Origin: Basidiobolus ranarum | Taxonomy: Eukaryota > Basidiobolomycota > Basidiobolomycetes > Basidiobolales | Reading direction: 5' to 3' | Assembly: GCA_040143965.1 (NCBI GenBank) | Contig: JASJQH010006926.1 | Location: forward strand, 1-37,979 | Length of the DNA stretch: 37,979 bases | In this document: positions 1 to 12,258 of the stretch, one piece after another | How the letters are laid out: the number at the start of each line of letters is the position of its first letter | How positions within the stretch are numbered: position 1 is the stretch's first letter | Notes under the pieces: generated by a model | The model's database searches: none | What the model saw: only the letters and a program-made list of their open reading frames with translations | What the model was told of the DNA's origin: nothing | Translations under genes and position numbers: made by a program

Positions 1-1
1 C

Positions 2-286
2 GGATACACCATTGAACGTTTGATTCACGGAGTCAAGCGTACCTACAACGACATTGATAACTGGGACTTCAGCAAGACTCTTGACTACTTCGGTGGTGTT
101 GCTGGACAAGACAAGATTGGTTTCCAAGGTCGTGCCAGCACTGCTGGTGAATTCGAGCAAGTCTTGAAGAAGGTCGAATCTCACAGTGACAAGATCAATC
201 TTGTTGAATTGATGATGGACTGGTTGGATGCTCCTGAGAACTTGGTCAAGCAAGCTGAGGCTTCTGCTGCTCTTAACCGTTCTTAA
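2..286 (+). CDS. PDC1: Pyruvate decarboxylase, C-terminal part (partial)
   Basis: The frame is open from base 2 to a TAA at 284-286 and encodes the last 94 residues of a thiamine-diphosphate enzyme that decarboxylates pyruvate to acetaldehyde in the cytosol. It begins GYTIER-LIHG, the conserved strand of PDC C-terminal domains, then YNDI, and ends with the typical LVELMMDWLDAPENLV helix and a short polar tail. The rest of the gene lies to the left of the window. The neighbouring gene, read toward it, is the zinc alcohol dehydrogenase that reduces PDC's product. Indolepyruvate decarboxylase is a possible alternative in the same family, but the ending is closest to fungal PDC1-type enzymes. Codon choice is restricted (GGT, AAG, CTT/TTG), as in highly expressed fungal genes. 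Confidence 0.9.
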   Translation, partial: GYTIERLIHGVKRTYNDIDNWDFSKTLDYFGGVAGQDKIGFQGRASTAGEFEQVLKKVESHSDKINLVELMMDWLDAPENLVKQAEASAALNRS

Positions 287-644
287 ATTTTGTACTCTCT
301 TTGATATATCGAAATTGGTATTTTTATTTGATATTAGATTCCCGAATTGAATAGAAGTAGGCATTTCTACTTAGAGCCTGTATAATAAATTAGACTTCAA
401 TTAAAAAACATTTGTTATTTTTATGGTTTTTATAACAATTCAAATGCATTTGTGTTCTATCTTCGCTCAGTTGTTGCAAGAACTATTCAATTTCAATGAG
501 TTTTAGTGTTTCGAAATTGACCCTCAAAAAGGAAAATTTATTTAGAAAGCTTGTTACTATCATATCAATGTTAGTTGAAAATTGTGTTGAGCCCCTAATA
601 CGTAAAGGAAATGTACATTTGATCAAGTTGATAGGCAGCTGGGA
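287..644. other. Convergent 3' intergenic region, PDC/ADH
   Basis: This 358-base AT-rich spacer lies between two genes read toward each other. It should hold both polyadenylation regions (for example AATAAA-like runs near 385 and T-rich stretches). I see no gene, repeat or RNA in it. Confidence 0.6.
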
Positions 645-1703
645 TTAATGTTTGCACAAGTCGAGTACGATACGACCAGCAATCTTACCATCATGCATAT
701 CTTTATAAACTTGAGGAAGGTCTTCAAGTTGAAGAGTTTTGTAGTAACACTTAACTTTTCCGCGAGCAGCAAAATCGAGTGCCTCGATCAAATCTTGGCG
801 ATTACCAACAATGGAACCACGAATGGTTAAACGTTGGAGAACCAAGTCAAACACTGGGAATGAACCGGTAGCACCGGCGGGAAGCGCAATGCAAGCAACA
901 GTACCCCAACGGCGAGTGTAGTCAACAGCTTGTTGGAAAGGCTTCTCAGCAGGAGACAGAAGTAATACACCGTGAGATCCCCCATTTGTGATTCTCTTGA
1001 CTTCAGCGACTACATCATCCTTCATGAAGTCAATGAAATATTCTGCTCCGAGATCTTGAGTACAAAGTTTTTTTTTGTCATCTCCAGTGTCAACAGCAAT
1101 GACATTCATACCCATGGCCTTGGCATATTGAACAGCTAAATGACCAAGGCCTCCACCAGCACCAACAATAGTGACAAATTGACCAGCACGAACCTCAGTT
1201 TCCTTGAGACCTTTGTAGACAGTGACACCAGCACAGAGGATAGGAGCAGCTTCATTAAGAGGAAGATTGTCGGGAATGCGAGCAACGTGAGAAGCACGGG
1301 CGACACAGTATTCTTGGAAAGTACCATCAACACTATAACCGGAGTTTTGTTGCTGCATACAGACAGTTTCACGACCTTCAATACAATATTCGCAGGTTAA
1401 GCAAGCAGAATGAAGCCAGACAATACCAACACTATCTCCAATTTTGAGGCCCTTAACATTACTACCGAGGGCTACAACTTTACCAGCACCTTCGTGCCCT
1501 CCAACTAAGGGAAGCTTGGTAGGAATAGGCCAGTCACCTTCAGCGGCGTGAAGATCAGTATGGCAAACACCAGTGTACTCGATTTTTACAAGAACATCTT
1601 CAGGGCCTGGCTGAGGAACCGAAATTTCTTTGATTTCAACGGGTTTGTCATGAGATTCGATGACAGCGGCCTTTTGAGTCTTTGGGATTTCTTGAGCAGG
1701 CAT
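645..1703 (-). CDS. ADH1: Zinc-dependent alcohol dehydrogenase (ADH1 type)
   Basis: This single-exon gene encodes 352 residues, the normal length of the tetrameric fungal enzyme that reduces acetaldehyde to ethanol with NADH. The catalytic zinc ligands are visible: Cys47 in GVCHTD, His70-Glu71 in GGHEGAG, and Cys157 in ILCAGV. The structural zinc uses the C-x2-C-x2-C-x7-C cluster Cys101, 104, 107 and 115. The Rossmann loop GAGGGLG (181-187) binds NAD, followed by the acidic VDTGDD segment. There is no mitochondrial presequence, so it is probably cytosolic. The start MPAQ is the first ATG after the TATA-like site at 1757-1764. It faces PDC across 358 bases, and a decayed copy of the gene lies upstream at about 2290-2870. 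Confidence in the family is very high; only the isozyme number is a guess. Confidence 0.97.
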   Translation of the reverse strand: MPAQEIPKTQKAAVIESHDKPVEIKEISVPQPGPEDVLVKIEYTGVCHTDLHAAEGDWPIPTKLPLVGGHEGAGKVVALGSNVKGLKIGDSVGIVWLHSACLTCEYCIEGRETVCMQQQNSGYSVDGTFQEYCVARASHVARIPDNLPLNEAAPILCAGVTVYKGLKETEVRAGQFVTIVGAGGGLGHLAVQYAKAMGMNVIAVDTGDDKKKLCTQDLGAEYFIDFMKDDVVAEVKRITNGGSHGVLLLSPAEKPFQQAVDYTRRWGTVACIALPAGATGSFPVFDLVLQRLTIRGSIVGNRQDLIEALDFAARGKVKCYYKTLQLEDLPQVYKDMHDGKIAGRIVLDLCKH

Positions 1704-1756
1704 GTTGTGTTATGTTATTAAGCTTTGACTTGTTAAATTGTTAGGGTAACCCTTCG

Positions 1757-1764
1757 TATTTATA
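1757..1764 (-). promoter_or_regulatory. TATA-like box of ADH
   Basis: Read on the minus strand this is TATAAATA, about 55 bases upstream of the ADH start codon, a usual distance for a fungal TATA box plus short leader. Just downstream, at about 1743-1752, is an imperfect palindrome containing GGGTAACCC, which could be a factor site. Function is inferred from position only. Confidence 0.45.
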
Positions 1765-2289
1765 CTTAGAATATTGGATTTAGTTCTCACTGATTCCAAT
1801 TTTACCGTATCTTGATTCGGTTCTTTCTCATATCTACGATTTAACCGTATATTGACTTCAGTTCAATCCAAAATATGTGCGTGGGAAACTGTCATTCCTA
1901 AGAATGCTAATGCCTTCTTGATAGCTCACCCAACGAATAACGACAGTCTTAAAAGTAAAATACATAAATGGAAATACAAATCAACTTTTCCAACCTGGTT
2001 GAGTCAAGACTAGTTATAAATTCTTGTATCACCTTGCCACGATTTGAGCTACTTCAGTCTAGATTGCAATAGAACTTTATGGTGACGTTGAAAGTGAACT
2101 TCCTCCAACTTTCCTATAACCAGGGTTGTACGTATTGCTTGAGGGGATATTTTTCAATCCTAGAGCATAATAAATATAGGTGCACTTGGGTCCAGAACTA
2201 TTTCTCAAATAAATGATCATGCACTTCTAGTTGAACTTCGCCAACTACCTAAAATGAAGAGTCAAAAAAAGGATTACAATATACAACTA

Positions 2290-2870
2290 ATGTTTTAATC
2301 AGCTTCTTAGAATGCCTTTTCAGTTAGAGAATAGGGAAGGTTCCATAGGATTCTTTATTGGTAATTCTGTTGACCCCGGCAGCGACATATCATCAGTATT
2401 AGGGTTGGTTTTGTCACCAGTATGAATCACCATATTAGCACTTGTAACGTAGCCTGCACACAATGAACAACAAAGTGGCTGAGACCTGAGTTAGCATCAT
2501 CTATGATGACGAATTAGGTGGTATGAGCCTCCAGTTCCTCACGTCCTTACTGATAGTGACACCAAAGTACATAATGGGGCGGCTTCACTAACACCAAATA
2601 TACCGAGAACCACTTGCACACTACTCTTGGAGACTGTTACCAATGCATAGGTCAACCCATTTTAAAGCTTATCATTTAGATATAATTTGACAACTCGCAG
2701 ATTGATACGAGACCAGTGATATCTCAGACCTCCAATATCAGCCACTTTTCTAACCACTGGTTTACTTAACTTTGGCAATATGCAAATCCGTATGTACTGG
2801 AGATCAGAGATTGAGTGTTACCAAGCCATTCCTTTGATTTGAGGTATAATATAATCATCAACCCTTTATG
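2290..2870 (-). pseudogene. Decayed zinc-ADH paralogue
   Basis: No long open frame exists here, yet the bases can be aligned by eye with the intact ADH in the same orientation and order. Examples (+ strand, ADH versus this region): TTCTCTTGACTTCAGCGAC at about 986-1004 versus TTCTGTTGACCCCGGCAGCGAC near 2366-2387; AGTGACACC near 1219 versus the same word near 2555; the blocks around GGAGCAGCTTCATTAA versus GGGGCGGCTTCACTAA; and TTTCTTTGATTT versus TTCCTTTGATTT near the N-terminal end (about 2830). Short indels and many substitutions separate the two, so it cannot encode an ADH. Weaker resemblance may extend down to about 1975 (for example CAACTTTTCC near 1981). It looks like an old tandem duplicate that lost function. 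Confidence 0.72.
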
Positions 2871-3761
2871 ATGCTAATTTGTACTTATATATACTTTCGT
2901 TTATGCCTAAAAACCTGCCCACACCTCTATCTTTCAGTAGGTAAGTCACAAGTGAGTTCTGAGTAGAGACCTAGGAGCTGAGTGAATAGCACACTACTCA
3001 ATTAGGGACAAAAGCAACATTTTCCACTAGCCTCTGGCCCTGATGGTATCTAGAGTTCTTTTCTGCATTTCTAGATCACTTTCTTACAATTATAAGGTAC
3101 AGTAATGATATTGAACTTGTTCCTAAGCTAAGTCTTATAAACCAAAAACCCAACACATGGAGTTTGAAACTATGCATGAAATATAGTATTTTTACTCTGC
3201 GCCACTATCATCAGCAATTAACTATCATATTACTAATAGAAAATATAGCTTTACTTTGTTCTTGGTTGATTAATGTTTGTATTTTACATTTCTGACTGGC
3301 TAAATCATGAACATTTAGGAGCTGATTCATAGATGTCATGTGGTAATTTAATATTGTCCAAGGACAAATAGATATCACTATACAACAAACATGCGATAAA
3401 AATGATCAAACTATATGCATCTGGTAACCGGGATTTGGATTTGAATGGAAATGTTTGCCGATCGTTGATGTCATGAGTGGTCACAGTTCGGCCCTACTTC
3501 GGCTTATGCTCTGCCAAGCAGTTCAGCCGATTTGAAATGGTCATATTGTCCAAATCAAAATCTTTGACCTTGGAGTCGCTTTTATCATTTCAATTTAATT
3601 GACAAACCCATTTCTTCTTGTCCTTGTTACTATTAATCATCTATACTTAAATCTCTTCAAAAGAATTTTTCCAGTTCCACAATCAAATAACAACTGGAAT
3701 ATCACCTACTTTTTAACATCGTCTCATTCTTTACAACTTGAGTATAAACTAAAACTTAGAA
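2871..3761. other. Intergenic region upstream of SEC17
   Basis: About 890 bases without a supported gene. It should contain the SEC17 promoter. A more GC-rich patch at about 3485-3535 carries repeated CGGC/TTCGGC words able to pair with one another. No RNA family was recognised there. Confidence 0.4.
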
Positions 3762-5007
3762 ATGGGAGACCGTGAGGCCAAAGAGCTACTGGCTAAAGCT
3801 GAAAAGAAAGCTAACTACAATGGATGGTTTGGTGGAAAAAAGTATGATGAAGCTGCTGAATTATATGTGAGTGCTGCTAACAGTCTTAAACTCGCTAAAA
3901 AATGTAAGATTATCTCCATTATCTTTATTTAACCTAAACTCTTGCTGTGGTATTGTTCAACTTTTCAGAGTCAGTTTTTTACAGTTTAATTTTGTTAATT
4001 TAAAGGGAAGGAAGCTGGCGATGCTTTTATGAAGGCTGCCGATATGCAAATTCGTGCCGAAGAGCGAGATGAGGCTTCTTCTACTTTCATCAGTGCTTCT
4101 AAATGTTACAAAAAAAGCAATCCTGAAGGTAATTTAGAATAACATTAGTGGAAATTCCCTTCTTTTCAACCGATATTTGTATAACCTAACAATGTTACCA
4201 ACTCACTGAAATTTCAATAGATGCTATCAACTCTCTTAAAATGGCCATTGAGATTTTGACTGAACGCGGACGTTTCCACGCAGCTGCTGGTCATCAGAAA
4301 GATATCGCTCAAATTTACGAATCAGATTTGATTGATATTGAGAGGGCAATGAACAGCTATGAACTAGCAGCCGATTGGTACAGTGGAGAAGAAGCTACTG
4401 CGTTAGTATACGATAGGTTTTTCTATTTGCGGCACTATGTCTGAAAACTAACATATCTAACGATAGTATGGCCAACAACTGTTATCTTAAAGTCGCTGCT
4501 TTTGCTGCTCAATTAGAACAATATGACAAAGCTATCGAGAAATTTGAGCAAGTCGCAAATGCCAGTATGGATAACAATCTCACTAAATGGTCTCTTAAAG
4601 AATACTTTCTCAAGGCTGGCCTATGTCATATTGCCACAAATGTATGGATATTCTCTTCCTGTGATCGTCCCCAGTGCCATCTCTAACTTTTGTTTTGGAT
4701 TGCTTTAGGATATTGTTGGAGCTCAACGTGCTCTTGAACGGTATCAGGATATGGATGTGACATTCTCCTCTACCAGAGAATACAAATTTCTTCAGGTTTG
4801 TGGTGATATTTCTTGTACAAATGTTGCTTGACACCAGAATTAACACAAGCTTATCAGAGCATCATGGAAGCCATTGACTCTGGTGATCTAGAAGCCTTTA
4901 CCAACCAAGTATTCGAATTTGATCAGCTCACCAAACTCGATAACTGGAAAACCACTATGTTACTTCGTATCAAGAAGTCTATCAACGAAGAGCCTACGCT
5001 CACCTAA
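3762..5007 (+). CDS. SEC17: Alpha-SNAP (Sec17), SNARE disassembly adaptor
   Basis: Six exons (3762-3903, 4006-4128, 4221-4401, 4467-4641, 4709-4802, 4838-5007) give 294 residues, against 292 in yeast Sec17. The protein is the cytosolic adaptor that binds SNARE bundles and recruits the AAA ATPase NSF/Sec18 after membrane fusion. Visible signatures are the N-terminal [10 protein letters not shown] and [14 protein letters not shown], the TPR-like helical repeats, [18 protein letters not shown], and the C-terminal [16 protein letters not shown] that activates NSF, ending in an acidic EEPTLT tail. Five junctions keep frame with GT..AG ends. The last intron is the least certain: the only frame-preserving choice found is 4803-4837, just 35 bases with donor GTGATA. 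An intron is required there because the unspliced frame meets a stop. Confidence 0.95.
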
Positions 5008-5518
5008 TCATCTGATTATGTACTTGGTTTTCCATTTTCTCTATACACTTCCTAACATTTATGACTCTCCTCCTATTCCTTACTCTTCCAAAATGACAAT
5101 TCTCTTGGTTCTGTTTAGGAGTTTTATATATTGGAACTTTAATAAAGTACACGAATTGCCATCTCACATGAATTCATATTTATCCAACTTCATTTCAGCG
5201 GGGATATCCAAAATCATCGTATTCTTGGAAATATCAGATATACATCCCATACGTGGTAAAATTTATATTGATTCAACCATGCTCAGTGAAATCTTGGTAC
5301 AGAAATAGAAAATTTTTGATTTCCTAATATTGTGTTCTACAAACCAACTGGTTTATTAAAGTTCACTAAATAACCTTGACATATCTTCTTTTGCCCTGTT
5401 CTAACAGAACTTGAACCATCCAAATTTTTGGTTTTAGGGCAAAAGAAATACATAGAAATAGATAAATTTGCAAATATATTTGTAAACTGAATACGGTAAA
5501 GTAAATTTCCAACTGAAA
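5008..5518. other. Intergenic region SEC17 to uL2m
   Basis: 511 AT-rich bases between two plus-strand genes, holding the SEC17 3' end and the uL2m promoter. A chance open frame (5182-5308) has no recognisable protein features. I see no further gene. Confidence 0.5.
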
Positions 5519-6568
5519 ATGGCCTTTTTTACTGCTAGTTTGGCTTTTAGAGCCTTAAAGCCTAGTATTCAAAACCCCTTCCTTACCAGAGGAATTTCTC
5601 CTCGTATTGTCTCTGCAATTGCTCCAATTAGCCGGCATGAAATGCAAAATCCCCTTACCATAGTTCACCAAAGAGGGTTTGCGGTTGTTCGTAAGGATGG
5701 ACAGTTTAAAACTTGGAAACCCATTACTCCAGGTTTACGTTTCAAGAGAATGGTTTTAAGAGACCATCTTTGGAAAGGACGTCCTATTCGTAAACTTACT
5801 ATTGCTAAACGTAAGAAGGGAGGTAGAAATAACACCGGAAGAATTACAGTCCGTCACCGTGGTGGTGGTCATAAGAGACGTATTCGTATTCTCGATTGGC
5901 TACGTACCAAACCTGGAGTTCATGAAGTAGTTCGTCTTGAATATGATCCTGGACGTACTGCACATATCGCTTTACTCAAGAACCTTAAAAATGAGGAACT
6001 TTCTTATATTGTTGCTCCAGATAAGGTTCAACCGGGGGATATTGTTCAATCTTATCGTAAATTACCAACTCCTGATAAAACACAACATGATGATATTACA
6101 CAAACTGTCTCCATTGAACGCGGAAATTGTATGCCGTTAAAGATGATACCAGTTGGCTCCCTCATTCATTGTATTGGTCTGATCCCCGGAGGACCAGGTA
6201 TTATGTGCCGTGCTGCAGGTACCTACGGTCAATTGATGGCTACTGGTCAAAGTGGCTATGCACAAGTTCGTTTATCGTCTGGTGAGGTACGTCGTATTCA
6301 TGTGGATTGTATCGCCACTATCGGTGTAGTCTCCAATCCCAATCATCAACATCAGATTCTTGGTAAAGCTGGTGCCAGACGTTGGAGAGGCTGGAGACCT
6401 ACAGTTCGTGGTATGGCCATGAACCCTTGTGATCATCCACATGGTGGTGGTCGTGGTAAATCCAAGGGTAATCGTCACCCCGTATCACCTTGGGGTAAGC
6501 CAGCCAAGGGTGGAAAGACCAGAACTAAACCTAACAAATATGTTATTAAGCCTAGAGAAAGACGTTAA
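5519..6568 (+). CDS. RML2: Mitochondrial large-subunit ribosomal protein uL2m
   Basis: This intronless gene of 349 residues encodes the nuclear-made uL2 of the mitochondrial ribosome, which packs against the peptidyl-transferase centre. The first 60 or so residues are basic and hydroxylated with few acids (ASLAFRALKPSI, RGISPRIV), a mitochondrial import sequence. The body has the bacterial-type L2 features: TGRITVRHRGGGHKRR-IRI, the SH3-like VRLEYDPGRTAHIALL, and the C-terminal VRGMAMNPCDHPHGGG with the conserved histidine, then GKSKGNRHPVSPWG. The bacterial-style HPHGGG ending and the presequence separate it from cytosolic uL2. Its 3' end faces BUD31 at 271 bases. Confidence 0.96.
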   Translation: MAFFTASLAFRALKPSIQNPFLTRGISPRIVSAIAPISRHEMQNPLTIVHQRGFAVVRKDGQFKTWKPITPGLRFKRMVLRDHLWKGRPIRKLTIAKRKKGGRNNTGRITVRHRGGGHKRRIRILDWLRTKPGVHEVVRLEYDPGRTAHIALLKNLKNEELSYIVAPDKVQPGDIVQSYRKLPTPDKTQHDDITQTVSIERGNCMPLKMIPVGSLIHCIGLIPGGPGIMCRAAGTYGQLMATGQSGYAQVRLSSGEVRRIHVDCIATIGVVSNPNHQHQILGKAGARRWRGWRPTVRGMAMNPCDHPHGGGRGKSKGNRHPVSPWGKPAKGGKTRTKPNKYVIKPRERR

Positions 6569-6839
6569 ACTCGTAAGTAGTTCATCGATTGTTAACTTTC
6601 ACCAGTAGTATTTATACATCATTGCATCATATCATTAAGCTCTACAACCTTTGCATTATCCCCCCCCCATTTGTCACCATTTCAAAAGAATATGAATTCT
6701 TTATTTCTCTCTTATAACATATGTAATATGAATTAACAATAAAACTAAGGAAGAGCAATGCAAATGTTCCAGTTCTAATTAGAATTGATTCCTTGAATTT
6801 AATCGATAACCCTGCCTTCCCATAAATCCCCATGTTCGA

Positions 6840-7478
6840 TTAATCTCCACTGGCACAACCACGACATCCACAATGTATACATTCTACGACACGGCCCTCT
6901 TCAAGTTTATCTTTAGGAACGCGACAAATACACGTGGTACCAAAGTTTGTATCTCGTGGTTGAACACAACGTAAACAGCAAAGTTTCTCGTAACCAGCCT
7001 ATATCAATGCAAGAAAAATCATATCAGTAACTTCACTGAATATGTATAAGTTGACATAAAATCCCAAACCTTTTTCCATTTAGCAATTAAGTTCCCGTCA
7101 GCAAAACCTCGCTTCAAACAATAGTCATATAACTCGCGTGAAATATTTTTCTCCCTATATTGGTCATAAATGAACCTTGAACGTTGATGATGTAAACGAA
7201 AGATCGCCCATAACGATTCGGATTTACGTTTTCCTTCGTGTGGTTCGTTTTCAGCTTAATAAAAATAGAAAACGGTTAGAATTGAATGTATACTATACCA
7301 TTTATACTTAATATAACTCGTGTCTAAATCTTTGAAAATCGGGATAAAATATTCCTTTGGGAAAGTTAAACGTTCCCTTACCATCTCTCATTTTTTGTGC
7401 GAATTCTTCGAGAACTGATTCCAGTTTATCCCACCCTTGAGGTGGTTTCTTGGTTCTATTAGTCACTAACTTTGGCAT
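6840..7478 (-). CDS. BUD31: BUD31/G10 pre-mRNA splicing factor
   Basis: Three exons on the minus strand (7382-7478, 7070-7254, 6840-6998) give 146 residues, matching the 144 of human BUD31. The protein sits in the activated spliceosome and is among the most conserved splicing factors. Nearly every family landmark is present: [16 protein letters not shown] at the start, [17 protein letters not shown] in the middle, and the zinc-binding tail with [33 protein letters not shown]. Introns have donors GTAAGG and GTTTGG and acceptors AAG and TAG; both preserve frame. None of the long unspliced frames at this locus is the real protein. It is transcribed away from RVB1, sharing a 442-base intergenic promoter. 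Confidence 0.97.
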
Positions 7479-9291
<1,813 letters not shown>

Positions 9292-10427
9292 ATCATATTT
9301 GTAGATTTCCAAGAATATGAGCATTCAATGGGATCTAAGAATCTCGCACAACGAAGACCACGTATAGTTACCTCACACCATAATATGTTTAGAAAATCAG
9401 GCTTATTTGTGATTACCATGTATTAACGGTTCTTTTCCCTTCCCAATTGTATAAATCCAATAAAACAATGAACACTGGGTCCGAAACTGGACTAGCAATC
9501 CGTTTTAACTTGAAGCATGCCTCTGATAAAGTAACCGATTGTGTCGCAGCTTGATTCCTCGACTCTGATCGTTGTAGAACTCTGTGAATTATTCGGTATC
9601 CGCTCTCAGGAACACCTTGTACCACAGGGTAAACAATTGAAGACAATTGAGGGTAAACAATTGAAATGATGTGGGCAAGATATCATATGGTGAGAGCAAC
9701 TTGAGTGTGATACGACGCATGCAGAGATGAATAATAACAATATCATTGGAATATTTTGAAGTGTTAATAGTCCCATTTAACAGTCATTTTGGGGTGTTTT
9801 GATCAGAACATCAGGTGAACTACGCCATGACTAGCCCTCCATCCTACTAACAACAAGTAGTCACTTAATGAGTTCCTTAAACAGCGTTTCTATGGTGATG
9901 ACAGTAGTAATATACAATAGCAGACAATACAGTAGATTAAAACAACCATCATCTACCTCATTTATAGCATCGATGAAGCTATTTTGTGGACAAGAAGCTA
10001 TACATGGATAAGACTGGATTAATGATTAAATTGATTCGGTGCTCGATCATTGGTGGAGAGCGGAAGGTAAACAAACCCAACCAACTCCAGCTCGATTTCA
10101 TGGGTGAATTACCCTTGAATTGGAAATTAGTTGGGAAAGTCAAAACAATAGACCGTCATCTCGAAATCCACCTAGGATTTAACAGATGTGATACTAAAGC
10201 AAAACAACGAAGAAGTCGAGGGTACAGCCAATCAATCCGTTCGATTCGCTTAACCCCTACACTCAAGTCCTTTGTATAAAATATCCGGAAGGGTTCAGAT
10301 TTCCTCATTGTGCTGACTATCATTCATCAATTCCACACTCCAACGTAGTGACCCTATTGCCACCTTGTCCTGACCCGCCTACACTGGTCACCATTCACTA
10401 CAGTACTAACTTTTATTTGTTTTAGAA
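9292..10427. other. Intergenic region RVB1 to mitotic cyclin
   Basis: About 1.1 kb. A weak plus-strand open frame of about 95 codons ending at 10279 (basic, no recognised motif) is probably chance. At the right end, TACTAAC at 10404-10410 followed by a pyrimidine-rich run and TTTTAG (10420-10425) makes an excellent branch site and 3' splice site just before the presumed cyclin start, implying an intron in the 5' leader. No other gene seen. Confidence 0.5.
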
Positions 10428-11794
10428 ATGTTCGCTCAGGTAATCATCGACTATATAAATATTTCCCTAAAGCCCTTCTTTAATAATTGTTTCGAACAAA
10501 TTAGACCCGTGCCTCCATGAACCTTAGAAGGACCACTACCGATGAAAACAGTGTCGGAGTGGGAAAACCACTTCTATCCAAAAATGCTACCAAACTCCAA
10601 GCTATCAAAAGTAATTCCACAAACCCTACTGGACTCAAAACCAAACTAGTGAATAAGGGTGGAGTTGCCAGAAAAAGATCTGCCCTTGGTGATGTTAGTA
10701 ACGTTTTGGCACCCCAAGCACAAAATGCCGGTTTAAAAAAGAAATCCACTTTGGTAGCTCGTAAAGCAACCGAAACCAAACCCGCATCAACCTTGATTCC
10801 CAAGAAGCGTGCTTCACAAACAGTGGAAGTTACCATTCCTACTGGAGAAAATCCCCTCAAAAAGGTTGCTGGCGACCACAAAATGATTATGGAAGAATTT
10901 CTGGAATGCTCTCCCATGGCCATCGATGAACCAATGGCAGAACAGATGGAGGAGGAGCAGGGTATGCTTGCTCAAGACTGGGATGATTTGGATGCTGAAG
11001 ATGAATTCGATCCATTAATGGTTTCCGAATACGTGGTCGAAATTTTCGAATATTTAAGGGAGCTCGAACCCCAGTATCAACCCAACCATAACTACATGGA
11101 TAATCAAAAGGGTCTCGCTTGGAAAATGCGTTCCATCTTGGTTGATTGGCTTGTAGAGGTTCACGACAAATTCCGTCTACTTCCCGAGACTTTGTTCTTC
11201 GCAATTAATATTATTGATCGATTCCTCTCTCAACGTGTGGTTTCATTAGTTAAACTTCAATTAGTCGGAATCACCTCAATGTTGATCGCAGCCAAAGTTG
11301 AAGAAATTATGTGCCCATCCATTGAGAACTTCATCTATATGGCTGATGGGGGGTACACCGAAGAGGAGGTCAAGAAGGCCGAAAGATATATTTTGCAAGT
11401 CTTGGAATGGAACATGAGTTACCCCAATCCCTTGAATTTCTTACGCCGCATATCCAAGGCTGATGACTATGATGTTCAAACTAGAACCATTGCGAAGTAC
11501 TTGATGGAAGTTGCACTGATTGATCATCGTTTCCTTGAATATCCTCCTTCTCAAATCTCAGCCGCCGGTCTTTTCCTTGCTCGTCATATGCTCAATCGTG
11601 GTGAATGGAATGCCAATCTCGTTCATTATTCAGGCTATACCCAGGAGCAAATTATGCCAGTAGTTGAGATCTTGATGGATAATCTATCGAAGCCCATGAA
11701 ATACGAGGCGATTTTCAAGAAATATGCTGGAAAGAAGTTCATGAGAATTAGCTTAACCGTCAAGGATTGGATATCCAAGAATGTATCTTATTAA
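10428..11794 (+). CDS. B-type (mitotic) cyclin
   Basis: Proposed exons 10428-10439 and 10505-11794 give 433 residues. The short first exon encodes MFAQ and joins in frame to TRAS before MNLRR. If the first exon is not used, translation would begin at the ATG at 10517 (425 residues). The protein activates the mitotic CDK. It has a destruction box RSALGDVSN (R-x2-L-x4-N, residues 54-62 counted from the ATG at 10517), a basic N-terminal region with KKR clusters, an acidic linker, then the cyclin box with MRSILVDWLVEVH and the second cyclin fold to the C-terminus. MRSILVDWL and the D-box fit Clb/Cdc13 types. The upstream splice signals suggest post-transcriptional control, but that is inference. 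Confidence 0.93.
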
Positions 11795-12258
11795 TAATTT
11801 GCATAGCTCCTTTTCAAATTGTCAACAATCCAGATACATTAATCCAGTTACATTATTAGACCTCATTAATGTTCTAAATATCCGATGTTGCCATCTGTGT
11901 ACATAGTTTTGTCCTTCCCCGATTTTCAAAGAGAATTTCTTGAATATATATTATAGTATTATCACTCATTTCTTTGCTCGCTTTCATTACTGGATTTTAT
12001 GTATCGCGTTCCACTGAATTTTATCATTCCACTACTGGACTTGTTCTAAATAAATCCAAATTTCTTTACTCTATTTTGGTCACACGCATGATTGGTTTGC
12101 AACATTTGATAGGATCGAAATTACATTTACTGTACCTAACTCACATGAATAAGGAATAGGACCCGAATTGGCTTCATCCAGCACTGCAATTATCACCCAC
12201 ATAGTTATTATGGAAACTCGTGCTCAAATGAGATTAAAATTAAATTTTATTGTAAATA
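11795..12258. other. Convergent 3' region, cyclin and SnoaL-like gene
   Basis: 464 AT-rich bases between two genes read toward each other, holding their 3' UTRs. One chance open frame (11974-12159) has no recognised features. Confidence 0.5.

Noticed and set aside
1140-1400. Open frame on the plus strand opposite ADH
   Set aside because: It is the antisense shadow of a conserved, codon-biased gene.
3485-3535. GC-rich hairpin-like patch, possible small RNA
   Set aside because: No Pol III box pair or known RNA fold could be seen; pairing of short CGGC words is common by chance.
9986-10279. Plus-strand open frame of about 95 codons
   Set aside because: Needs a non-ATG start for its full length, has no recognisable motif, and lies in a region with splice signals for the cyclin leader.
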